NCBI RefSeq assembly: GCF_902498805.1
Contig: NZ_LR701637.1
Location: forward strand, 698,762 to 762,761
Length of the DNA stretch: 64,000 nt
Direction of reading: 5' to 3'
DNA from: Imperialibacter sp. EC-SDR9
Lineage (GTDB): Bacteria; Bacteroidota; Bacteroidia; Cytophagales; Cyclobacteriaceae
The notes under the pieces: generated by a model
Databases searched by the model: none
Told to the model about the DNA's origin: nothing
What the model saw: the letters and a program-made list of their open reading frames with translations, nothing else
Shown here: positions 24,409 through 33,390 of the stretch, piece by piece
How positions within the stretch are numbered: position 1 is the stretch's first letter
Layout: each line of letters begins with the position of its first letter
Made by a program: the position numbers and the translations under genes

Positions 24409-25530
24409 TTAAAACTCAATCTCCTCTACCTTTCCTTCTTCCACTTTGAAGAGCTTCTTGTCTTTTTTCAGCCCTTTAAAAAGCGTCATGGTTCGTTCTG
24501 GTCTCGCATCCGTTACAAACAGCTGCCCGAAATCGTCCTCTCCCACAAGTTCCATCAATTTTTTGATGCGATCGTCATCAAGCTTGTCAAATATATCGTC
24601 GAGTAGTAGGATGGGCGCAAATCCTTTTACCTGGCTTGTGATATCGAACTGGGCAAGCTTCAGAGCGATCACAAAAGACTTTTGCTGGCCCTGAGAGCCA
24701 AACTTTTTCACAGGTTCTTCCTCCAGCAAAAACTCAAAGTCGTCCCGGTGGATGCCAAAAGTGGTTCTTTGCAAGGCCATGTCCTTATCAATCGCCTTTT
24801 TGAAGTTTTCCTTCCACGAGGCATCGGAAAGCTCAGAAACGTACACCACCTTGGTTTGCTCGGCCCCACCAGAGAGCCATTGGTAGCGGGGACTGAACAA
24901 AGCCTCAAACTTTTCGGTGAAGCCTCGTCGGCTATCGAATATCAATTGCCCCGACTTCATCAAATGCTCATCATACACTGCTAGCAGCGTTTTGTCCAGC
25001 CTTCTGGTTTCACCGTACTGTTTCATCAGGCTGTTCCGCTGCTTAAGGTAGTGGTGATACACCATCAGGTTTTCGAGGTAGCTGGCATCCAGTTGAGAAA
25101 TGATGCTGTCGAAGAATTTCCGCCTGCCTTCGCTGCCTTCCCTTATCAAGTCTGTGTCGTTGGGGGCGATCAACACCACGGGAAAGCGACCTATGTGGTC
25201 AGCCAGTTTCTCGTACTCTTTTTGATTCACTTTGATGAGTTTTTTCTGCCCCGGTTGAAAAGCTACCTGCACCTGTTCGCCCTTTCCAGCACCCTTTTTT
25301 GCAGCCTTCCATTCGCCTTTTATAAAAAAAAGCGGATCGCCTTTCCTAATATTCTGACTGTCAACACTATTCAACGACCCTTTTGTCATCGACAAATAGT
25401 GGATTGCATCCAGCAAATTCGTCTTTCCTGAGCCATTTTTCCCCACAAAACAATTTATACCCCTTGAGCAGTTAATAGCAAGTGACTGGTAATTTCGGAA
25501 CGACTCAAGGTGCAGGTTACTCAGATACAT
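24409..25530 (-). CDS. recF: DNA replication and repair protein RecF
   Basis: 373 residues, cytoplasmic. It is an SMC-like ATPase that helps load RecA at single-strand gaps with RecO and RecR. Walker A is GKNGSGKT at 30-37, preceded by LESFRNYQSLAI, the typical RecF start. The signature motif region is KKFGSQGQQKSFVIALKLAQ and Walker B is ILLLDDIFDKLDDDR in the C-terminal third. Length matches the family. It is divergent from pdhA across a 130-base intergenic region and is followed by the DUF721 gene. Confidence 0.96.
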   Translation of the reverse strand: MYLSNLHLESFRNYQSLAINCSRGINCFVGKNGSGKTNLLDAIHYLSMTKGSLNSVDSQNIRKGDPLFFIKGEWKAAKKGAGKGEQVQVAFQPGQKKLIKVNQKEYEKLADHIGRFPVVLIAPNDTDLIREGSEGRRKFFDSIISQLDASYLENLMVYHHYLKQRNSLMKQYGETRRLDKTLLAVYDEHLMKSGQLIFDSRRGFTEKFEALFSPRYQWLSGGAEQTKVVYVSELSDASWKENFKKAIDKDMALQRTTFGIHRDDFEFLLEEEPVKKFGSQGQQKSFVIALKLAQFDITSQVKGFAPILLLDDIFDKLDDDRIKKLMELVGEDDFGQLFVTDARPERTMTLFKGLKKDKKLFKVEEGKVEEIEF

Positions 25531-25660
25531 TTACTTTTGTTGAATGAAGGCAATTTACTTATTTTGCGGGGGTTAAAACTGCCAGCTGATTTCCAGGGCA
25601 GGGTAACACAACATCCCAAAAGTAATATTACAATTCGTAGACACAGAAATATTTCCAATA

Positions 25661-26692
25661 ATGGCTAGTGTAAAAGATAAGGCGAAGGCAAAAGCAACGG
25701 CGAAGGACAACTTTTCGAATGAGACCTACATGTTCTGGTATGAAACCATGCAACTGATGAGGAAATTTGAAGAGAAGGCGGGACAGTTATACGGTCAACA
25801 AAAAATACGTGGCTTCTGTCACCTTTATATTGGCCAGGAGGCTTGTGTGGCGGGCGCTATTTCTGCCCTGGAAACAGGCGACAAGTATATCACAGCGTAC
25901 CGTGATCACGCCCACCCAATTGGCCTTGGATCCGACCCTAAAACCATCATGGCCGAGCTTTACGGTAAAGAAACCGGTATTTCGAAAGGCAAAGGAGGCT
26001 CCATGCACATGTTTGACAAAGAGAAAGGCTTCTTCGGGGGACACGGGATCGTTGGTGCACAGGTTCCACTAGGCTTGGGGATTGGCTTTGCTGAAAAATA
26101 CCAAAAAACTGGCAAGCTGTGTGTAACGTACATGGGCGACGGTGCTGTAAGGCAAGGCGCCTTCCACGAAGCGCTCAACCTGGCGATGACTTATAAGATA
26201 CCAGTGATCTTCGCTATTGAAAACAACGGCTATGCAATGGGTACATCTGTTCAGCGTACTTCTAACGTAACGGAGCTATATAAACTGGGTTCTGCATACG
26301 ACATGCCTTCCTTCCCTGTGGATGCCATGTCGGTAGTCGATGTGCACCATGCATTTGCTGAAGCAGCCGAGCGTGCCAGAAAGGGCGATGGCCCCACCCT
26401 GTTGGAACTTCGGACTTACCGTTACAAAGGACACTCAATGTCTGACCCTGCCAAGTACCGCACCAAAGAGGAACTGGAAGAGTATAAAGCAAAAGACCCC
26501 ATTGAGCAGGTTCGCCAATTGATACTCGATAAGAAAATCGCTAAGGAGGCTGATCTTGACAAGATCGATGACAAAATAAAGGACCAGGTAGCTGAAGCCG
26601 TCCAGTTCTCCGAGGACTCAGGCTGGCCTGATCCGTCAGAATCGTTAAAAGATGTGTATGCTCAGCAAGACTACCCTTATTTGATGGAGTAG
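25661..26692 (+). CDS. pdhA: Pyruvate dehydrogenase E1 component, alpha subunit
   Basis: 343 residues. The alpha subunit of the heterotetrameric E1 binds thiamine diphosphate and decarboxylates pyruvate. The thiamine-diphosphate motif is clear: GDGAVRQGAFHEALNLA, ending about 28 residues later in FAIENNGYAMGT. The phosphorylation-loop region of homologues is visible as RYKGHSMSDPAKYRTKEE. The N-terminus is Lys/Ala-rich (KDKAKAKATAKDN). No beta subunit or E2 gene is adjacent, so the remaining subunits are encoded elsewhere. A bidirectional terminator separates it from the convergent gene downstream. Confidence 0.96.
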   Translation: MASVKDKAKAKATAKDNFSNETYMFWYETMQLMRKFEEKAGQLYGQQKIRGFCHLYIGQEACVAGAISALETGDKYITAYRDHAHPIGLGSDPKTIMAELYGKETGISKGKGGSMHMFDKEKGFFGGHGIVGAQVPLGLGIGFAEKYQKTGKLCVTYMGDGAVRQGAFHEALNLAMTYKIPVIFAIENNGYAMGTSVQRTSNVTELYKLGSAYDMPSFPVDAMSVVDVHHAFAEAAERARKGDGPTLLELRTYRYKGHSMSDPAKYRTKEELEEYKAKDPIEQVRQLILDKKIAKEADLDKIDDKIKDQVAEAVQFSEDSGWPDPSESLKDVYAQQDYPYLME

Positions 26693-26720
26693 CATAGTAC
26701 TGATCATTGGTCATAGAAGC

Positions 26721-26754
26721 AAAAAGAGCTACCCATCAGGCAGCTCTTTCTTTT
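26721..26754. terminator. Bidirectional terminator between pdhA and the NagX-like gene
   Basis: Stem AAAGAGCT / AGCTCTTT (26723-26730 and 26742-26749) with an 11-base loop. On the plus side it is followed by CTTTT and on the minus side by a T-run from the flanking A tract. It lies between two convergent genes. Confidence 0.7.
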
Positions 26755-26770
26755 ACATAATGAATGAAAC

Positions 26771-27964
26771 TTACACTTTTAAACGGATATTGACTTTTTC
26801 CAGTAAACTGGTTATGTAGATAACCAGTAGAGAAAACAGCAATGTTTTGATAAGACCCACGGCCCCAACTGTGGCGAATTCGGGAAGCCAGGCTGCAATC
26901 GTGACCATAAAGATCGGGTAGAACCAATAGGGCACCAGGTAGCAGGTGAGTGTGCTTCTTCCCGCTGGTGCCAGAAAGCCAGCCCAATTCGTCTTCTTCC
27001 ACACGTCGGCAATCAGATAAACCAGCGTAAACGAAATGGTGCTTATCCCAGCGCAGATGGCCGTCCAGGAAGGTGTAGCCCTGATTTTAGAAATTCCCCA
27101 TTCAGGGCGGGTAATGAAGCCAAAAGCCAGAGAAATAACAGCAAAGGCCAAACAGGCGGTTAGAAAGAGGCTCAGTTTGTTCTTTTGAGCAAAATAAGTG
27201 AGCATAAGGCTTACCCACACGCCGCTGAGCACACTGGCGTGGTTGGAGGCACTTACTACCAGCAATCCTTTTGGAAGAATTCCTAGTATTCCATTCATCT
27301 GGTGGATATTGAATAGATAGAAGGCTACTAGAACTGCTGATATGACAAGTATTCTATCACCTACAAATACATAAATAACTGAGCAGAAAAGGTATGACCA
27401 ACCAATGAGTCCAAGAATACCCCACCAATGAGTCTTCATCCAGACAGGATTGTCTGTCGGCCCTCCTTTATATATGGCACACAGGGCTATAAGAATGCCG
27501 ATGCCTGCTACCTGCATCACCCACTCAGGCACTTTACCGAAGGCCTTTTTGTCTTTATAGTTGTTCCAAATGAGAATAAACCCAATAGCCATCAGGATTT
27601 GCCAGGCTTGCTTTGAGATGGGAATTAATTCTTTGTTGATGCTCTCCAGATTCACCATCATTACCCCCATCACAATCAGGGCCAGGCTTCTTTTAGCGAT
27701 GTGGATAATCACCTCAGTATTGTTTTCATCCTTGGCCCTGCGTGCCTTAATGGCCATGGGTACCGAAAGACCTACTATGAAAAGAAATGCTGGAAACACC
27801 ACGTCGGCCAGCCCAAGGCCGTCTTCGTTACCTGCTTTGTGGCCCATCCATTCCGGCACTTCACTGAGCGACCATAGGTCATTCACAAAAATCATGAGCA
27901 GCATGGTAAGCGCTCTGAAAATATCTATAGAGGCGATGCGATTGTTCATAGCCGTTAGCGTCAT
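26771..27964 (-). CDS. NagX-like (COG4299/DUF5009) membrane acyltransferase
   Basis: 397 residues with about ten hydrophobic helices. The N-terminus RIASIDIFRALTMLLMIFVN, followed by VVFPAFLFIVGLSVPMAI, is the signature of the heparan-alpha-glucosaminide N-acetyltransferase-like family that includes bacterial NagX. Members are thought to transfer acetyl groups to amino sugars across the membrane. The start codon overlaps the stop of the upstream glycosidase gene (ATGA), which fixes the start and implies coupled translation. Together the two genes make a small amino-sugar module: the glycosidase would release a sugar, and the membrane protein would transport or modify it (inference). The reaction in this organism is unknown. 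Confidence 0.85.
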   Translation of the reverse strand: MTLTAMNNRIASIDIFRALTMLLMIFVNDLWSLSEVPEWMGHKAGNEDGLGLADVVFPAFLFIVGLSVPMAIKARRAKDENNTEVIIHIAKRSLALIVMGVMMVNLESINKELIPISKQAWQILMAIGFILIWNNYKDKKAFGKVPEWVMQVAGIGILIALCAIYKGGPTDNPVWMKTHWWGILGLIGWSYLFCSVIYVFVGDRILVISAVLVAFYLFNIHQMNGILGILPKGLLVVSASNHASVLSGVWVSLMLTYFAQKNKLSLFLTACLAFAVISLAFGFITRPEWGISKIRATPSWTAICAGISTISFTLVYLIADVWKKTNWAGFLAPAGRSTLTCYLVPYWFYPIFMVTIAAWLPEFATVGAVGLIKTLLFSLLVIYITSLLEKVNIRLKV

Positions 27965-29052
27965 TGTACCTGACTATTAATCGCCGAAAACATAGCATTA
28001 AAACAATTGGCCTGACCATCTTCCGAGGTGCCTTTTTCCTTTAGCTCATAGTATTTGTCGATAAAGCCGTCGGCACCACTCCATACAGTGTGCATCATAC
28101 CCAGGTATCTTTCCTTCAGTACTTTACTGCTGTTTTCTCTTAGCGCTAGTGTCTGTGCTACTTGCTTTTTGGCAGGCTCCGGCCTGTTCCATGGGCAAGT
28201 GATTACCGAGAGACCTTTCATAGCCAGATAGGCCGCTGTTGGGTCGGCCCTTTCATAATGCCAGTCGCAAATGACCACATCTTTGGGAATCAGGTCGACC
28301 GCCCTGTGCGTGTTGTTCATGCTTGCTTCCCACATCCCCAAGCCGGTATCGCTTCCGTCCAGTAGTCGGTCTCCCCAAATCCACAGCTTTCTCCCTTTTT
28401 GCGCCAGGTGATTTCTAATAGTAGTCACTTCTCCTGCAAATAGCTCTGCCTTGTCTTTGCCTTTGCAGCGAGGGCATTTGTCGTCGCCTATATAAAATAC
28501 TTCGTCCATGCCAGCGTGGAAAGTTTTTGCCTCGAACACTTCCATTATTTCGTCTACCAGATCAAAAACTACCTTATGCACATCGGGATGCAATGGACAA
28601 TAGCTCTTGCAGTAGAGGCCGTCAGGGTTTGGCCATTCATACTTTTCCGGCATCGTTACATGAGGAGTTTCATCAAACTGAGGATACTCTGTCAGCAGGG
28701 CATAGGTGGTGCTTGCCCACGATTGATGCCCTAGCAGGTTGATCTGTGGGATCAATTCAATATTGCTCCGTTTCGCAGCCGCCACCAGCTTTTTAACTTC
28801 CTCCCTGGTCAAGCCATCGTTGTCGGCAAGCTTTGGGTAAGACTTGTACTGATACTTCCAGTCAACCCTCAACACCAAAGTGTTTACATGGTTGGCCGTT
28901 AGTTCATTTTCCATGAATTTGATGAAGCGATCAAGGCCTTTGGAGCTGGGCGCAACTATCGCCAGCCCCCGCACCGGCATGATGGAATCCAGCGGCTGAG
29001 CCTTGGCAATGCTCCCCAGGCTGAGTATAAAAAGAAAAGCGATTTTTTTCAT
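27961..29052 (-). CDS. Exported GH20-like beta-hexosaminidase
   Basis: About 363 residues from the ATG at 29052, with a signal peptide (AFLFILSLGSIAKAQ). The chain is a TIM barrel without the usual N-terminal GH20 accessory domain. An early strand is TLVLRVDWKYQYK, followed by LTREEVKKLVAAAKRSNIEL, then IPQINLLGHQSW, and the catalytic-site motif FHAGMDEVF, which corresponds to the H-x-G-x-DE of GH20 with the acid Glu present. A Cys-rich insert, CPRCKGKDKA, is unusual. It ends with ATGA overlap to the NagX-like gene. It probably removes terminal N-acetylhexosamine from glycans in the periplasm. A 7-base inverted repeat lies about 28-55 bases upstream. Confidence 0.8.
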   Translation of the reverse strand: MKKIAFLFILSLGSIAKAQPLDSIMPVRGLAIVAPSSKGLDRFIKFMENELTANHVNTLVLRVDWKYQYKSYPKLADNDGLTREEVKKLVAAAKRSNIELIPQINLLGHQSWASTTYALLTEYPQFDETPHVTMPEKYEWPNPDGLYCKSYCPLHPDVHKVVFDLVDEIMEVFEAKTFHAGMDEVFYIGDDKCPRCKGKDKAELFAGEVTTIRNHLAQKGRKLWIWGDRLLDGSDTGLGMWEASMNNTHRAVDLIPKDVVICDWHYERADPTAAYLAMKGLSVITCPWNRPEPAKKQVAQTLALRENSSKVLKERYLGMMHTVWSGADGFIDKYYELKEKGTSEDGQANCFNAMFSAINSQVQ

Positions 29053-29079
29053 AGTGGTGTTCTTTAGCAGATAATGTGT

Positions 29080-29107
29080 CACCATACAATTTAAAAATAT
29101 TATGGTG
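29080..29107. promoter_or_regulatory. Inverted repeat upstream of the GH20-like gene
   Basis: CACCATA at 29080-29086 and TATGGTG at 29101-29107 are perfect inverted copies with a 14-base A+T-rich spacer. The pair lies 28-55 bases in front of the glycosidase start on the minus strand, where an operator for a sugar-responsive repressor could sit. No regulator gene is adjacent. Confidence 0.35.
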
Positions 29108-29222
29108 TTTGCGCACACAATTCACTGGAAAGGTGATGAGTGGTAATAGCTGCGATAAATAGGGGGGTTAAAATAATGTGGTTGTTTAATGGCTGATAGT
29201 CTTTATTTTATCGAAAAAAATA

Positions 29223-29230
29223 TATCTTTG
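29223..29230 (+). promoter_or_regulatory. Putative -7 promoter element of the TPR membrane protein gene
   Basis: TATCTTTG fits the Bacteroidota -7 consensus TAnnTTTG and lies 22 bases before the ATG at 29253, a good distance for a short leader. The expected upstream TTTG-type element is not clear (only TTTA near 29202). Confidence 0.5.
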
Positions 29231-29252
29231 CGACCTCAAAAGATTAGGATAA

Positions 29253-29972
29253 ATGGCGAAGACTAAAAAGGCGTCAGCTAGAAAGGGTAAAGAGCACGGA
29301 AATGATTTGTTGGAAAGCCCTGAAGCTTTAGCTGAGCAACTCACCCGTACAGAAGAATTTCTTGAAAAGAACAGGCAGCTGGTATTTGCCATAGGCGCTG
29401 TTATTATTTTGGGAGTCACTGGGTTCATATTTTACAACTACTATCAGTCGAACCAAAACACTACAGCCCAGAAGGAGCTTTTTCAGGCGGTGTACTACTT
29501 CGAGGCTGACAGTCTTGGACAGGCCCTGAATGGTGACGGAAACAACTATGGTTTTCTTGACATCATTGACCTGTACGGTAGCACGAAGGCCGGCAACCTG
29601 GCGAACTTTTATACTGGAGCCACCTACCTGAAAATGGGTGATTTCGAATCAGCTATTCGTTACCTGAAGGCCTTTGGCGCATCTGACGATTTGGTGCAGG
29701 CCAGAGCTTACTCACTCATTGGAGATGCTTACATGGAGCAGTTGGACTACAAGAACGCAGCAGACTACTATCAGCAAGCATCAGACTATAAGCCGAACAA
29801 GCAGTTTACGCCTGTGTATTTGACCAAAGCGGCGATTGCTTATGAAAGACAAGGAGATTTAAGTGCAGCACTGAAGTGTTACACAACGATAGTAGATAAG
29901 TTTTACGGAGCAGCTGAGTACCAGGACGCCAAGAAACACAAGGCCAGACTGGAAGCCCTCGCTTCAAAATAG
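29253..29972 (+). CDS. Membrane-anchored tetratricopeptide protein
   Basis: 239 residues. A basic N-terminus (AKTKKASARKGK) is followed by an acidic helix, one transmembrane segment (about 43-65, LVFAIGAVIILGVTGFIFYN), and then a C-terminal helical region with TPR motifs: GNLANFYTGATYLKMGDFES, ARAYSLIGDAYMEQLDYKNA and KAAIAYERQGDLSAALKCYT. This topology places the repeats in the periplasm and resembles the YfgM/UPF0070-type ancillary SecYEG/chaperone proteins, though the match is only architectural. A good terminator follows the stop codon by 23 bases, after which ribH begins. Confidence 0.85.
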   Translation: MAKTKKASARKGKEHGNDLLESPEALAEQLTRTEEFLEKNRQLVFAIGAVIILGVTGFIFYNYYQSNQNTTAQKELFQAVYYFEADSLGQALNGDGNNYGFLDIIDLYGSTKAGNLANFYTGATYLKMGDFESAIRYLKAFGASDDLVQARAYSLIGDAYMEQLDYKNAADYYQQASDYKPNKQFTPVYLTKAAIAYERQGDLSAALKCYTTIVDKFYGAAEYQDAKKHKARLEALASK

Positions 29973-29995
29973 TTGATGAAAACATCGGCAGAAGG

Positions 29996-30024
29996 AGGGA
30001 TAAAGATAGCTTTATCCCTTTTTT
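29996..30024 (+). terminator. Rho-independent terminator in front of ribH
   Basis: Perfect 10-bp stem AGGGATAAAG / CTTTATCCCT with loop ATAG and a T-run. The ribH start codon is only 19 bases beyond it, so any ribH transcript from further upstream must pass the hairpin. Confidence 0.88.
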
Positions 30025-30042
30025 GTTTCTAAAAACCAAAAA

Positions 30043-30519
30043 ATGGCGTCTTCAGAAAAGAACTTGAGCAGTTTCTCCGGCAGCAACGTTGGGGACGTAA
30101 GCAAAAAGAAATTTGGGATAGTGGTCTCTGAGTGGAATGAAGAAGTGACAGAGGCGCTTTTTCAGGGTGCTTACGGGGTGTTGGTAAAGCACGGGGTAAA
30201 CAGAGACAATATAATCAGGAAGAACGTACCCGGCAGTTTTGAGCTAAGCCTGGCTTCTCAGTGGCTGGCTCAGCAGGCAGACATTGATGCTGTTATCAGC
30301 CTGGGTTGCGTGATACAGGGCGAAACAAAGCATTTCGACTTTATATGCCAGGCTGTAGCCAATGGCATTACGGAGGTCGGCTTGAAGTACAATAAGCCCG
30401 TAATTTTTGGAGTTTTAACCACCAATAATAAGAAACAAGCATTGGAAAGAGCTGGCGGAAAGCACGGAAACAAAGGTGACGAGGCAGCCATTACGGCTAT
30501 TAAAATGCTTGGATTTTAA
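30043..30519 (+). CDS. ribH: 6,7-dimethyl-8-ribityllumazine synthase
   Basis: 158 residues. It catalyses the penultimate step of riboflavin synthesis, joining 5-amino-6-ribitylaminouracil with dihydroxybutanone phosphate; the subunits form pentamers or 60-mer capsids. Family motifs present are FGIVVSEWNEEVTEAL, NVPGSFELSLA, and GCVIQGETKHFDFI with the catalytic His. Near the end GGKHGNKGDEAAITAIKM is the conserved helix. lysC starts 15 bases downstream, so the two are probably co-transcribed although they serve different pathways. Confidence 0.96.
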   Translation: MASSEKNLSSFSGSNVGDVSKKKFGIVVSEWNEEVTEALFQGAYGVLVKHGVNRDNIIRKNVPGSFELSLASQWLAQQADIDAVISLGCVIQGETKHFDFICQAVANGITEVGLKYNKPVIFGVLTTNNKKQALERAGGKHGNKGDEAAITAIKMLGF

Positions 30520-30534
30520 ACCTATCTAGTAACA

Positions 30535-31854
30535 ATGATTGTAGTAAAATTCGGAGGTACATCAGTTGGGAAGCCTGAGCGGATGCATTCTGTGAAGGAC
30601 ATTGTGATGAGTGTGCCGGGCCAGAAGCTGGTCGTTCTTAGTGCGGTATCAGGCACCACCAATGAACTCATTGCGATTTCTGATGAGTTCTCCAATGGCC
30701 ATATTGAGGGGGCACTTGACAGAACAAGAAAGCTTTATGCTCAGTATGTTGACTTTGTGCAACAGCTTTACGCAACTGAGGAAGGCAAGCAAAAGGGAAC
30801 AGAGGTAATTGACAGGTACTTCCAGCAGATAGAAACGCTTGTAAAGCAGCCCTTTTATGGCAAAGCCAACAAGCTTCTCGTGGCTCAGGGGGAGATTATT
30901 TCGACCAGTCTTTTTTATGAGTACCTCAATGAGATTAAGGTGCCGGCTGTGTTTCTTTCAGCACTCGACTTCATGTACCTTAAAGACAATGGAGAGCCCG
31001 ATCTTGATTTGATTTCCGAAAAGCTGAGGAAAATTTTGGCAGGCATTGATGATAAAAGTGTAATTGTTACGCAAGGATACATCTGCCGGAACTCTTCTGG
31101 CGGTGTCGACAACTTGAAAAGAGGTGGAAGCGACTATACCGCTACCCTCATCGGGGCGGCCATCAAAGCGGAGGAGGTTCAAATCTGGACGGATATCGAC
31201 GGGATGCATAATAACGACCCGAGGATTGTTGAAAATACAATGCCTATTGCAGAGTTATCGTTCGAAGAGGCCGGTGAGCTGGCATACTTTGGAGCAAAAA
31301 TCCTGCACCCTACCTGCATTCTTCCGGCGCAGCAAAAGAATGTACCGGTTCGTTTGAAAAACACTTTAAATCCAGCTGCACGGGGAACCTTGATTACATC
31401 TAACAAAAATCCAGACGCCATCAAGGCCATTGCTGTCAAAGATGGCATCACAGCCATCAAAATCAAGTCTACCAGAATGATTCTGGCCTACGGCTTCCTT
31501 AGGAAAATTTTCGAGGTTTTCGAAAAGTACCAAACTTCTATCGACATGATCACGACGTCGGAGGTGGCTGTGTCTCTCACCATAGACGAGCCTACTTATC
31601 TGAACGAGATCATCGAAGAGCTGAAGCCCTACGGCACCATTGAGGTAGACAAGAACCAGTCGATTGTGTGTATTGTAGGTGACTTTGTTGCCGACAAGAA
31701 GGGCGTAGGCAAAGATATCTTCGCTTCGCTTGAAGACATACCAGTCAGAATGATTTCGTACGGTGGAAGCAAAAACAATATTTCCCTGCTTATCGACACC
31801 ATCTACAAAACAGAAGCGCTGAAAGTTTTGAACAAGGGATTATTCAATTTATAA
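30535..31854 (+). CDS. lysC: Aspartokinase
   Basis: 439 residues. It phosphorylates aspartate, the first step towards Lys, Thr and Met. The N-terminal motif VVKFGGTSVG and the segment GGSDYTATLIGAAIKAEEV mark the amino-acid kinase domain. The C-terminal third (about 300-439) carries two ACT-type regulatory domains, with VDMITTSEVAVSLTI-like and PVRMISYGGSKNNISLLI segments, which predict feedback control by end-product amino acids. It is monofunctional: there is no homoserine dehydrogenase fusion. The gene is convergent with nhaD, with a 15-base gap that holds only a weak CCCTG/CAGGG inverted repeat. Confidence 0.95.
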   Translation: MIVVKFGGTSVGKPERMHSVKDIVMSVPGQKLVVLSAVSGTTNELIAISDEFSNGHIEGALDRTRKLYAQYVDFVQQLYATEEGKQKGTEVIDRYFQQIETLVKQPFYGKANKLLVAQGEIISTSLFYEYLNEIKVPAVFLSALDFMYLKDNGEPDLDLISEKLRKILAGIDDKSVIVTQGYICRNSSGGVDNLKRGGSDYTATLIGAAIKAEEVQIWTDIDGMHNNDPRIVENTMPIAELSFEEAGELAYFGAKILHPTCILPAQQKNVPVRLKNTLNPAARGTLITSNKNPDAIKAIAVKDGITAIKIKSTRMILAYGFLRKIFEVFEKYQTSIDMITTSEVAVSLTIDEPTYLNEIIEELKPYGTIEVDKNQSIVCIVGDFVADKKGVGKDIFASLEDIPVRMISYGGSKNNISLLIDTIYKTEALKVLNKGLFNL

Positions 31855-31869
31855 TCCCTGATTCTTTTT

Positions 31870-33390
31870 TCAAACAGGGTGGATATAGAAGAATATCAGC
31901 CATACGATTAAGAATAGAGGCAGGAGGATCGGAATCGAGAACCGCAGTATGTAGCCAAAGAAAGATGGCATTTTGATGCCTATTTGCTCGGCTATCGACT
32001 TCACCATAAAGTTAGGGCCGTTGCCTATGTAGGTCATGGCACCGAAGAACACTGCGGCAATTGAAATTGCTTTGAGCGCAAGGACAGAGTCAGCGTAAGT
32101 GCCACCAGCGGCAAACGCCACCACATCTTTGACCTGCCCAATATCTCCTCCTTTGGCAGCCATGGCTGCAGTTAGAAAGTTAAGATACGTAGGAGCGTTG
32201 TCCAGGAAGCCCGAGAGCGCACCGGTACCCCAGTAAAGTGAATTATGGGTAATGAGTGGAGCACCCGCCTCGGACTGAGCGAAATTGCTCACCAGCTCAA
32301 GAGCGGGCATCATGGTGCCGAAGATTCCTATAAAGATAAAGGCGACCTCTCTAATAGGCTCAAAGTTGAAGTCGTTGCCCTCCAGTGCTTTTTTCTCTGC
32401 AAACTTGAATGAAAGGAAGGCAGCGGAAAGCATAATGACTTCCCTAATGAAAGAAAATTTCTGTCCCTCGTAATGGATGGCCGGAACCCATTCTAACACA
32501 TTCGGATCAAGGAAAACAGAAAGAATAATAACCAAAAGCCAGCCGAAGTTTCTGGCACCGACTACGGTTACCTTATTGGTGAAATCCTGAGGATCCTCGC
32601 CGAAGCTATAGTCCGCTTTGTTGTTTCTGTCGATTAAGTAAAAAATCCCGGCCAGGAAAGCAAGCGCAAAGACCCATGAAACGCTGTTGTTCAATAGTGT
32701 CCAAAAGAAGGGGACCCCTTTCAAAAATCCCAAAAACAGCGGCGGATCTCCAATAGGAGTGAGAGAGCCACCAATATTGCTTACCATGAAAATAAAGAAG
32801 ATGATGTGGTAGGCCTTGATCCTATTCTTGTTCAGCCGGATAAACGGCCTGATCAACAGCATGGAAGCCCCGGTGGTGCCAATGATATTGGCGATGACGG
32901 CCCCGACAAGCAGAATAATTATATTAGTCAGTGGTTTTGCCTCTTTGTCGACATTGATCATGATACCCCCACTTGCCACAAAAAGGCCAGTCAGCAAGGC
33001 TATGAATTGAATATATTCCGCCAGAGCGTGCACTGGATTGTGCACGTTGTGCAACACAAACAGATAGTAGAGCACCACTAGTATAGCCAGCGAAACAGCT
33101 ACAATTGGATAGTTTTTGTGCCAAAAGTGCTCGTAGAACAACGGCCCGGTGGCAATCATCAAAAGTAGCAGCACGAAAGGAATCACCAGCCAACCGGGTG
33201 CACTCGGGTGCTCTCCTTCCTCAGCATGCCCATCCTCGGCTGTGCCAGGGGTTTCTTCGGCAATGTCGCTCAAGGCAATATTGGCTGCCACCTCATTGTT
33301 TTCATGCAATGCTTTTGCCTTTACGTCGTTGGCAAAAACGCCCGTTATAAGAGCGACACTAAGGCACAGAAATATTGCAATTTTTTTCAT
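31870..33390 (-). CDS. nhaD: NhaD-type sodium/proton antiporter
   Basis: 506 residues. An N-terminal signal-like helix (AIFLCLSVALITGVFA) is followed by an acidic, probably periplasmic segment (ENNEVAANIAL to EETPGTAEDGHAEEGEH) and then about twelve transmembrane helices. The motifs GGSLTPIGDPPLFLGFLKG and GALSGFLDNAPTYLNFLTA, with GPNFMVKS near the end, are typical of NhaD within the ion-transporter superfamily. The protein exports Na+ or Li+ in exchange for protons. The acidic N-terminal extension with His/Glu residues is longer than in the first described NhaD proteins and could sense ions (inference). The gene is monocistronic and its leader contains a long inverted repeat. Confidence 0.9.
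   Translation of the reverse strand: MKKIAIFLCLSVALITGVFANDVKAKALHENNEVAANIALSDIAEETPGTAEDGHAEEGEHPSAPGWLVIPFVLLLLMIATGPLFYEHFWHKNYPIVAVSLAILVVLYYLFVLHNVHNPVHALAEYIQFIALLTGLFVASGGIMINVDKEAKPLTNIIILLVGAVIANIIGTTGASMLLIRPFIRLNKNRIKAYHIIFFIFMVSNIGGSLTPIGDPPLFLGFLKGVPFFWTLLNNSVSWVFALAFLAGIFYLIDRNNKADYSFGEDPQDFTNKVTVVGARNFGWLLVIILSVFLDPNVLEWVPAIHYEGQKFSFIREVIMLSAAFLSFKFAEKKALEGNDFNFEPIREVAFIFIGIFGTMMPALELVSNFAQSEAGAPLITHNSLYWGTGALSGFLDNAPTYLNFLTAAMAAKGGDIGQVKDVVAFAAGGTYADSVLALKAISIAAVFFGAMTYIGNGPNFMVKSIAEQIGIKMPSFFGYILRFSIPILLPLFLIVWLIFFYIHPV

Noticed and set aside
31855..31885. CCCTG/CAGGG as a terminator between lysC and nhaD
   Set aside because: Only five pairs with a long loop; too weak to list as a terminator.
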